A DNA stretch of 64,000 nucleotides, from the NCBI GenBank assembly GCA_003134965.1, contig PLDA01000002.1:496001-560000 (forward strand), in the 5' to 3' direction. The position numbers were made by a program, and so were the translations under genes. Positions 58,989 to 64,000 of the stretch are shown here, piece after piece (position 1 is the stretch's first letter; each line of letters starts with the position of its first letter). The DNA is from Vulcanimicrobium winogradskyi (GTDB lineage: Bacteria; Vulcanimicrobiota; Vulcanimicrobiia; Vulcanimicrobiales; Vulcanimicrobiaceae). The notes under the pieces were generated by a model. That model searched no databases. It saw only the letters and a list, made by a program, of their open reading frames with translations, and had not been told where the DNA came from.

Positions 58989-61019
58989 TCAGTCGTAGAA
59001 CAGCAGCGCTTCGCCGTCGTCGACGACGAACGGAACGGCGCGCGCCGGCGTCACCGCGATCGCGGTGCCGGACGCGCGGACGCGCGACCACGATCCGGCG
59101 AAACGCCAGACGGACTCGCGCTCCGCGCCGATCGCGTATGCGACGTTGCCGTCCGCCGCACCGATGTCGCTGAAGCAGCAGCCGGTCACGGTCCAGCCCG
59201 AGCCGGACCATTGCGACGCGTTGCCGCGACGGTCGACGATCCAGATCCCGCCGTCTGCCGACGCCGCGATCCGCTGCGCCGATCCAGGCTGCGCGACCCA
59301 GCCGCCGCCGTTGTTCTCGAGAATTCCGCCGGCCGGCGTGACGACCCAGACGTCATCGCCGGCGCCGGGGAAGGCGCTGCCTGCGGCGATGTCCGACGCG
59401 CAGCAGCCCAGCGACGTCCACCCGTTCGAGGGGTCGTACGTCCACAGCTTGCCCTCGCGGGTGACGGCGTACGGCGCTCCGTTCGGTGAGAGCGCGAGGC
59501 GCGCAGGTCGCCCGGGTACGCTGACCGGCAGCCACGATCCAAAGGCGTAGCGCAAGACGCGGCCGTCGTCGTTCACGACCCAGAGCGCGGTATCGTTGAC
59601 GGCGACTTCGACCGCGCTCTTCGCGAGCGAGCGCCACTGTGTCGCAGTGCCGCCGAAGGCGCGCGTCCCGTTCGGTGTGCCCATCCCGGTCGGACCGTCG
59701 TATCCCGGGCCGGCGGTGCAGAAGTAAACCGGCGTACACGTGCCGGTCGCGGGTCCCTGCGTGATGTCGTTCAAAGCGTGCGGGTGCGCGTACACCGACG
59801 CCGCGCCGGTCATCGACGAAGGGTTGCCGCCGAGCGCGAAGAGCCCGGCGATGATCGGCGTCGAGGCACTGGTGCCGCCGACGACGCCCCAGCCGCCGGC
59901 CGGGATATCGGCCGAGTCGTACACCGCCAGTCCGTCGGCGGTAGCGGAGACGTCGCTGCTCAAGCGATGCCGGCACGCGCCGCTCTGCCATGACGGTTTG
60001 TCGAACAGCACACTACAACCGCCACCCGATCCGCTCCACGCGATCTCGTCCCATCCGCGCGCGTTCGATGTCGAGAAGCCGAGTTGCGTTCCGCCGACCG
60101 CGACGACATCGGGAATGCCGGCTGGGAATGGTGCACCGGCGTCCGGCGGCGCCAGCTGCAACTCGTCGAAACCGAAATCACCGGTCGCCGCGGTGATGAC
60201 GATTCCGGGGTGCCGGTAGGCGGGTGCGAACGCGGTCATCGGCGGATCGCCGGGGCTTGCAAACGGGTCGACTTCCGGACCGTAGTAGCTGTTGCTGATC
60301 GCCTGCGCGCCCGTCGACGCCGCGGTATTCTCGGCGACCGCGAGATCGCTGAAGAAATCAGAGTTCGACTCGACGAGGACGATCTTGCAGTTCGGACAGG
60401 TCGCCGAAACCGCTTCGACGTCGAGCGCCTCCTCGAGCGTCCAGCCGGTGCCGGCGCCGGACGTCGGGTAGTTGCGCTGCTGCCCCCGCGCGTTGACCTT
60501 CTTGAAGCAGCCGTTCTGCGTCGTGCACGGCGGTAGCCCGAAGAACGCACGATAGACCGCGAGATCGGCCTCGACGGTCGGCGAGTCGAAGGCGTCGACG
60601 ATCGCGATCGTCATCCCGGCGCCGACGGCAGGGTCGAACGGAAGGCCGTACGCGGAGACCAGATCGATCGGCCAATAGCCGAAGTTCGGCGCCGTGTCGG
60701 CCGGCAGCGAGCTTGTCCGCCGCACGCCGTTCGCGCTGCGCGTGGCGTGGACCGGCGCGCCGCTGAGCGGCACGACCGCGGCACACGAAGCACGCCCGCC
60801 GCCCGGCGGCGCGCAGACCTGCTGATAGGAGGCGCCGTTGATCGTTAGCGTTTTGCGCGCGCCGGCGGCCGGGCCGGTCGCGCCGGGCACCCCGCCGGCA
60901 GACGGGACAACCGAATGACGGCCTCCGCCGCCGGAACATCCGGCGAGGAGCGCGACGAGAAGTCCAGCTCCGAAGAGCGCGCCGCACCGCATGCTGCGGT
61001 TCATCGCGATCGTGGTCAT
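58989..61019 (-). CDS. S53 sedolisin-type peptidase lipoprotein with a C-terminal propeller-like domain
   Basis: 676 residues. A lipoprotein signal (ALFGAGLLVALLAGC then a Gly run) anchors it. The S53 domain (about 105-445) has the Glu/Asp pair in WTLEEALDVEAVS, oxyanion Asp in TAATGDFGFDEL and the Ser in VVGGTSASTPIIAGL, as in sedolisins active at acid pH. The last ~220 residues have repeated W-rich blades (LWVVNDDG, KLWTYDP, IWIVDRRGN), tectonin-like. GCCASDI and GCCFSDI are two copies of a CC motif inside the blades. The activation prodomain seems short or missing. Confidence 0.88.
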   Translation of the reverse strand: MTTIAMNRSMRCGALFGAGLLVALLAGCSGGGGRHSVVPSAGGVPGATGPAAGARKTLTINGASYQQVCAPPGGGRASCAAVVPLSGAPVHATRSANGVRRTSSLPADTAPNFGYWPIDLVSAYGLPFDPAVGAGMTIAIVDAFDSPTVEADLAVYRAFFGLPPCTTQNGCFKKVNARGQQRNYPTSGAGTGWTLEEALDVEAVSATCPNCKIVLVESNSDFFSDLAVAENTAASTGAQAISNSYYGPEVDPFASPGDPPMTAFAPAYRHPGIVITAATGDFGFDELQLAPPDAGAPFPAGIPDVVAVGGTQLGFSTSNARGWDEIAWSGSGGGCSVLFDKPSWQSGACRHRLSSDVSATADGLAVYDSADIPAGGWGVVGGTSASTPIIAGLFALGGNPSSMTGAASVYAHPHALNDITQGPATGTCTPVYFCTAGPGYDGPTGMGTPNGTRAFGGTATQWRSLAKSAVEVAVNDTALWVVNDDGRVLRYAFGSWLPVSVPGRPARLALSPNGAPYAVTREGKLWTYDPSNGWTSLGCCASDIAAGSAFPGAGDDVWVVTPAGGILENNGGGWVAQPGSAQRIAASADGGIWIVDRRGNASQWSGSGWTVTGCCFSDIGAADGNVAYAIGAERESVWRFAGSWSRVRASGTAIAVTPARAVPFVVDDGEALLFYD

Positions 61020-61074
61020 GAGCCACCACCAAACCAGCGCTATTCGGCGAATCGCAAGGCGATCGCCGGGATGG

Positions 61075-61090
61075 GGGTTCGACCGAACCC
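61075..61090. repeat. 16-base inverted repeat between RES toxin and S53 genes
   Basis: GGGTTCG, AC, CGAACCC: a perfect 7-base inverted repeat about 55 bases upstream of the S53 start and 60 bases after the RES stop. It could be an operator for the S53 gene or the end of the toxin transcript; there is no T tract. Confidence 0.4.
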
Positions 61091-61151
61091 TCCCCTTGCT
61101 GCGTTTGTGCCGCCGCCGCCCGCTCGATTCCTTGGGTCAAAAGTCCTTGGG

Positions 61152-61811
61152 TTACAGGTGGTGTCGCGTCACGACTGCGTACGACGGGATTTCCGTGCCG
61201 TCCCACTCGAGCGACAGCTCCGTTGCATCGTCCCGAACCGTGCGGATACTCCGAGGGCGAAAGACGGCATAGCACACGCCGGCCGGATGCCGGACGCTGT
61301 CGTACACGACGACATCCTTGCCGGCCGCGCGCAGCTTCTCTCCGACGGCTTGCCCTGCCCGATAGTCGGCAGGATGGTAGATCATCGGATCGACACCGGG
61401 CGCGGAGCGGCGCTGATCGACGTGCCCCTCGTGTCTCAGCTCGAGCACGACCGCCACGCGCGGAACAGCCTGTGCCCCTGCGCCGGAGGCGCGAAGCTTC
61501 GCGGCAGCGTGATACGCGGACTCGCGCACTGCCGTCTCCAAGGCGTTCGCGACGTACAAGACTCCGAACGTTCCGGGTGAAAACCGGCTCGGACTCAGCC
61601 AAAAGAACGGGGCCATCACGACCGCGGCATGTGCACCCAAGTAGCGATCGCTTTCCGGAACGAGCACGATCGCGCGCGCCGCCTCACGTGCAATCGGGTC
61701 GGTCATCCCGCGAAGGGCGATCAACTCTTCAAGATCAGCTGGGTCATCCACGAGTTCTGCGAGAGCGGACAAACCCGGGCGTGGGTCGGCGACCACACGA
61801 TGGACCGTCAC
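61152..61811 (-). CDS. RES domain toxin of a RES-Xre toxin-antitoxin system
   Basis: 219 residues. VTVHRVVADPRPG opens it; WLSPSRFSPGTFGVLYVANALETAVRESAYH is the RES core with the Arg, Tyr and Glu of the NAD+-binding site, as in MbcT and related toxins that degrade NAD+. GTG in GTGA overlap with the antitoxin stop. The antitoxin-first order and coupled translation are usual for this class. No truncation seen. Confidence 0.88.
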   Translation of the reverse strand: MTVHRVVADPRPGLSALAELVDDPADLEELIALRGMTDPIAREAARAIVLVPESDRYLGAHAAVVMAPFFWLSPSRFSPGTFGVLYVANALETAVRESAYHAAAKLRASGAGAQAVPRVAVVLELRHEGHVDQRRSAPGVDPMIYHPADYRAGQAVGEKLRAAGKDVVVYDSVRHPAGVCYAVFRPRSIRTVRDDATELSLEWDGTEIPSYAVVTRHHL

Positions 61812-62194
61812 AAACCCTGTCGCGCAGCACCGAGATAGCGACGCACGTCGACGATATCTCCGACATTTCCAGCGAGAAGGCGACGCAGCGGAGGGTCTCC
61901 GCCGAAATCCGCATTGGGCCGCCGGATCCACTCGTCCGCCGCCGGTCCCGCGCCGAAGAAGGCCCGAATGTCCTCATAGATACCGATCAGCAGCGAGATG
62001 CGTTCGAGCGTGTCGCGCTGGATCGGCCGGGTCTCTTCGCCCGCGCCGCCGGACTTTGCCCAACGGTACACGGTCCGCTCAGAGCGCCCGAGCAGCAGCG
62101 CCCGTTGTGGCATGTCCAGCACCCAACGGTCCGCGATGCGATTGAAGGCGGTGATCGCCACCCGCGCCGACGGAGGTGCAAGAAGGGTTGACAT
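61808..62194 (-). CDS. Xre/MbcA/ParS-type antitoxin of the RES toxin
   Basis: 128 residues. The N-terminal helix-turn-helix-like part (QRALLLGRSERTVYRWAKSG) is followed by the MbcA/DUF2384 toxin-binding part (ADEWIRRPNADFGGDPPLRRLLAG, then VRRYLGAAR) whose C-terminus normally plugs the toxin site. It should also bind its own promoter. ATG at 62194 comes six bases after the -10 hexamer, so the mRNA may be leaderless. It starts in an AT-rich gap, divergent from typA. Confidence 0.9.
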   Translation of the reverse strand: MSTLLAPPSARVAITAFNRIADRWVLDMPQRALLLGRSERTVYRWAKSGGAGEETRPIQRDTLERISLLIGIYEDIRAFFGAGPAADEWIRRPNADFGGDPPLRRLLAGNVGDIVDVRRYLGAARQGL

Positions 62195-62200
62195 ATGACG

Positions 62201-62230
62201 ATAATAAGCCAATTTAATGACACTAGTCAA
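62201..62230 (-). promoter_or_regulatory. Promoter of the RES-Xre module
   Basis: Minus strand: -35 TTGACT (62230-62225), 18-base spacer, -10 TATTAT (62206-62201). The start codon lies six bases after the -10, so +1 should fall at or next to the A of ATG. The stretch is AT-rich against its GC-rich surroundings. GTCAT appears twice, once in the spacer and once overlapping the start, and may be part of an operator. Confidence 0.7.
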
Positions 62231-62277
62231 CCCCGGCTCGGACGACGGAAGCAGGTGCGTCCTGGCCCGTGGCGTGG

Positions 62278-62283
62278 TATGAT
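62278..62283 (+). promoter_or_regulatory. -10-like hexamer for typA
   Basis: TATGAT, eight bases before the typA ATG; no clear -35 and no ribosome site in the gap. This spacing would give a leaderless or almost leaderless mRNA. Confidence 0.45.
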
Positions 62284-62291
62284 TGGTCCTT

Positions 62292-64000
62292 ATGGCCCAG
62301 ATTCGGACGCGGTCCGATATCCGCAATGTCGCGATCATCGCCCACGTCGACCACGGGAAGACGACGCTGGTCGATGCCATGTTCCGCCAGAGCGGGATCT
62401 ATCGCGAAGGGCAGCACACTGAAGCGCGGGCGATGGATTCGAACCCGCTCGAGCGCGAGCGCGGGATCACGATCCTCGCCAAGAACACCGCGATCGACCA
62501 CGCGGGGGTCAAGTTCAACATCGTCGACACGCCGGGTCACGCCGATTTCGGCGGCGAGGTCGAGCGCGTGCTCCAGATGGTGCAGGGCGTCGTGCTGCTG
62601 GTCGACGCGGCGGAAGGCGTCATGCCGCAGACCCGCTTCGTGCTGCGCAAGGCGCTCGAGCTCGACCTGCGCGCGATCGTCGTCATCAACAAGATCGACC
62701 GCAGGGACGCGCGGCCCGTGGAAGTGGTCGACGAAGTCTTCGACCTGTTCATCGAGCTGGGTGCGTCGGACCAGCAGGCCGACTTCCCGGTGGTGTACGC
62801 GAACGGCAAAGCGGGTCTCGCGAAATACGAGCTCACCGACGAGTCGACTACGCTCGAGCCGCTGTTCGAGACGATCATCAAGGCCGTCCCCGAGGCCCCG
62901 GCCGAGGAGGGCGGGTTCCAGATGCTCGTCTCGGCGATCGACCACAACCGGTACGTGGGCCGCATCGGTATCGGCCGCATCTTCCGCGGCAGCTCGAAGG
63001 TCAATGCGCCGATCGTGAAGGTCGCCCGCGACGGTGCCGTCACCACCGGTTTGCGCCTGACGAAGATGCTCGCGTTCCACGGGCTGGAGCGCATCGACGT
63101 CGAGGAAGCCTCGGCCGGCGACATCATCTGCGTCTCCGGGATCGAAGGCTTGAATATCGGCGACACGATCGCGGATGCGGCGTTCCCCGAGGGGATCGCG
63201 GCGACGGCGGTCGACGAGCCGACGGTCTCGATGTACTTCATGGTCAACGCGTCGCCGTTTGCGGGCCGCGAAGGAAAGTATCTCACCTCGCGTCAGATCC
63301 GCGACCGTCTGATGCGCGAGCTCGAATCGAACGTCGCGCTGCGCGTCGAGGACACGGAATCGGCCGACACGTTCGAAGTGCGCGGCCGCGGCGAGCTCCA
63401 TCTTTCGATCCTGATCGAGACGATGCGCCGCGAAGGGTTCGAGATGGCGGTCAGCAAGCCGCGCGTCATCATCACCGAGCGCGACGGCGTGAAGATGGAA
63501 CCGGTCGAGTACGTCGTGATCGACGTGCGCGAAGAGCACGCCGGCGCGGTGATCGAGTCGGTCGGTCGCCGCCGCGCGATCATGTCGAACATGCTCACCG
63601 TCGGCGAGACGCGCCGGCTAGAGTACACGATGCCGACGCGGGCGATCTTCGGACTGCGCGGCGAGCTGATGACGCTCTCGCGCGGCACCGCCGTGATGTC
63701 GCACGTCTACTACACGCATCAGCCGCTGGCCGGCGATATCCCGGGCCGCAGCAACGGCGCGCTCGTCACGAGCGACTCCGGCACGGTCACCGCCTACGCG
63801 CTGATGGGACTCGAGCAGCGCGGCCGCTTCTTCGTCGACCCGGGCACCGAAGTGTACGAAGGGATGATCGTCGGCCGGGCCAACGACGATCGCGACGTTG
63901 CGCTCAACGCCGTGCGAGCGAAGAAACTGACCAACATGCGCGCCGCCGGCACCGACGAGAATTTCAAGATGCCGCCCGCCGAAGCGATGTCGCTCGAACG
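62292..64000 (+). CDS. typA: Translational GTPase TypA/BipA, truncated by the window end
   Basis: At least 569 residues are present and the frame is open to the last base. IAHVDHGKTTLVDAMFRQSG is the P-loop, NPLERERGITILAKNTAI switch I, VDTPGHADFGGEVER G3 and VVINKIDRRDARP G4. Domains II and III follow, with the BipA-specific region starting near ESVGRRRAIMSNM and LRGELMTLSRGTAVMSH. It helps ribosome assembly and stress adaptation. ATG at 62292; divergent from the RES-Xre pair. Confidence 0.95.
   Translation, partial: MAQIRTRSDIRNVAIIAHVDHGKTTLVDAMFRQSGIYREGQHTEARAMDSNPLERERGITILAKNTAIDHAGVKFNIVDTPGHADFGGEVERVLQMVQGVVLLVDAAEGVMPQTRFVLRKALELDLRAIVVINKIDRRDARPVEVVDEVFDLFIELGASDQQADFPVVYANGKAGLAKYELTDESTTLEPLFETIIKAVPEAPAEEGGFQMLVSAIDHNRYVGRIGIGRIFRGSSKVNAPIVKVARDGAVTTGLRLTKMLAFHGLERIDVEEASAGDIICVSGIEGLNIGDTIADAAFPEGIAATAVDEPTVSMYFMVNASPFAGREGKYLTSRQIRDRLMRELESNVALRVEDTESADTFEVRGRGELHLSILIETMRREGFEMAVSKPRVIITERDGVKMEPVEYVVIDVREEHAGAVIESVGRRRAIMSNMLTVGETRRLEYTMPTRAIFGLRGELMTLSRGTAVMSHVYYTHQPLAGDIPGRSNGALVTSDSGTVTAYALMGLEQRGRFFVDPGTEVYEGMIVGRANDDRDVALNAVRAKKLTNMRAAGTDENFKMPPAEAMSLE

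Noticed and set aside
1..64000. CRISPR array, prophage or insertion sequence
   Set aside because: No regularly spaced repeats, no cas, integrase, transposase or phage structural genes were seen in any frame; the dispersed repeats are irregular and few.
1..64000. Selenoprotein gene with in-frame TGA in this window
   Set aside because: No gene seen stops at a TGA with a conserved family continuation beyond it in the same frame; the broken methyltransferase is explained by a deletion and a frameshift.

Overview
The window is a gene-dense, high-GC bacterial chromosome segment. Adjacent genes very often overlap by 4 bases (ATGA, GTGA, TTGA and apparently CTGA) or share a base (TAGTG). The gene content is that of an aerobic free-living bacterium: a caa3-type cytochrome oxidase with its heme A pathway, many secreted or lipid-anchored proteins, an S53 peptidase, Uma2 nucleases and dispersed 'CCTTCGACAAGCTCAGGA'-type repeats. 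My best guess is a member of Ca. Eremiobacterota / Vulcanimicrobiota (WPS-2). This rests on gene style and content only, with no marker-gene test, and is held with low to moderate confidence.

Layout. 1-2.0 kb: the end of a phytoene-desaturase-like flavoprotein, two secreted SodC/CHRD-like paralogs and an AhpD-like peroxidase. 2.1-3.5 kb: a lower-GC island with an HNH nuclease and an unknown partner. 3.5-7.1 kb: threonine dehydratase, a small membrane protein, prfC, and an orphan FtsH N-terminal domain. 7.1-10.3 kb: GH130 glycosidase, a lipoprotein and secreted unknowns. 10.3-19.3 kb: respiratory block (ctaA, ctaB, an MFS transporter, CusF-SCO fusion, small membrane proteins, ctaE-ctaD-ctaC). 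19.5-22.8 kb: amino-sugar operon (FAD oxidoreductase, ImmA/IrrE-like peptidase, GlcNAc kinase-like, NanE). 22.9-25.8 kb: a TIR-transmembrane protein coupled to a berberine-bridge-type flavoprotein. 25.8-31.2 kb: HyuA, two Uma2 nucleases, a methyltransferase and an M20 peptidase. 31.2-33.7 kb: a YtrA-type regulated ABC exporter with a leader ORF and a clear promoter/operator. 33.7-41.7 kb: a transporter-PDZ fusion, GH20 hexosaminidase, serine hydrolase, DUF922 protease and a sodium symporter-FecR fusion.

41.7-48.8 kb: a degenerate class III cyclase, RidA, Na+/H+ antiporter, sirtuin, ECF sigma/anti-sigma pair, GNAT and DUF3810 proteins. 48.9-52.4 kb: amidohydrolase, fatty-acid desaturase, a decayed methyltransferase, small proteins and a C39/papain-like secreted peptidase. 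52.4-52.9 kb: a selenocysteine tRNA and a small Cys-rich protein. 52.9-58.9 kb: Spy-like protein, alcohol dehydrogenase, UbiX, a peptide-binding lipoprotein, a wHTH regulator and undecaprenyl diphosphate synthase. 59-62.2 kb: an S53 sedolisin with a propeller-like tail and a RES-Xre toxin-antitoxin pair. 62.3-64 kb: typA/bipA, running off the window.

The most interesting signals are: (i) three genes whose conserved N-termini lie upstream of any ATG/GTG/TTG and that seem to start with CTG, two of them in CTGA overlaps; (ii) the YtrA-type promoter with a perfect operator filling the -35/-10 spacer and a 38-codon leader ORF; (iii) the TIR-transmembrane protein; (iv) the symporter-FecR and transporter-PDZ fusions; (v) tRNA-Sec; (vi) dispersed repeats inside coding sequence, including prfC; (vii) -10-like hexamers placed for leaderless transcription at the RES-Xre antitoxin, typA and ctaA. 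No CRISPR array, insertion sequence, rRNA or phage module was seen. No stretch longer than 300 bases lacks a gene or pseudogene.
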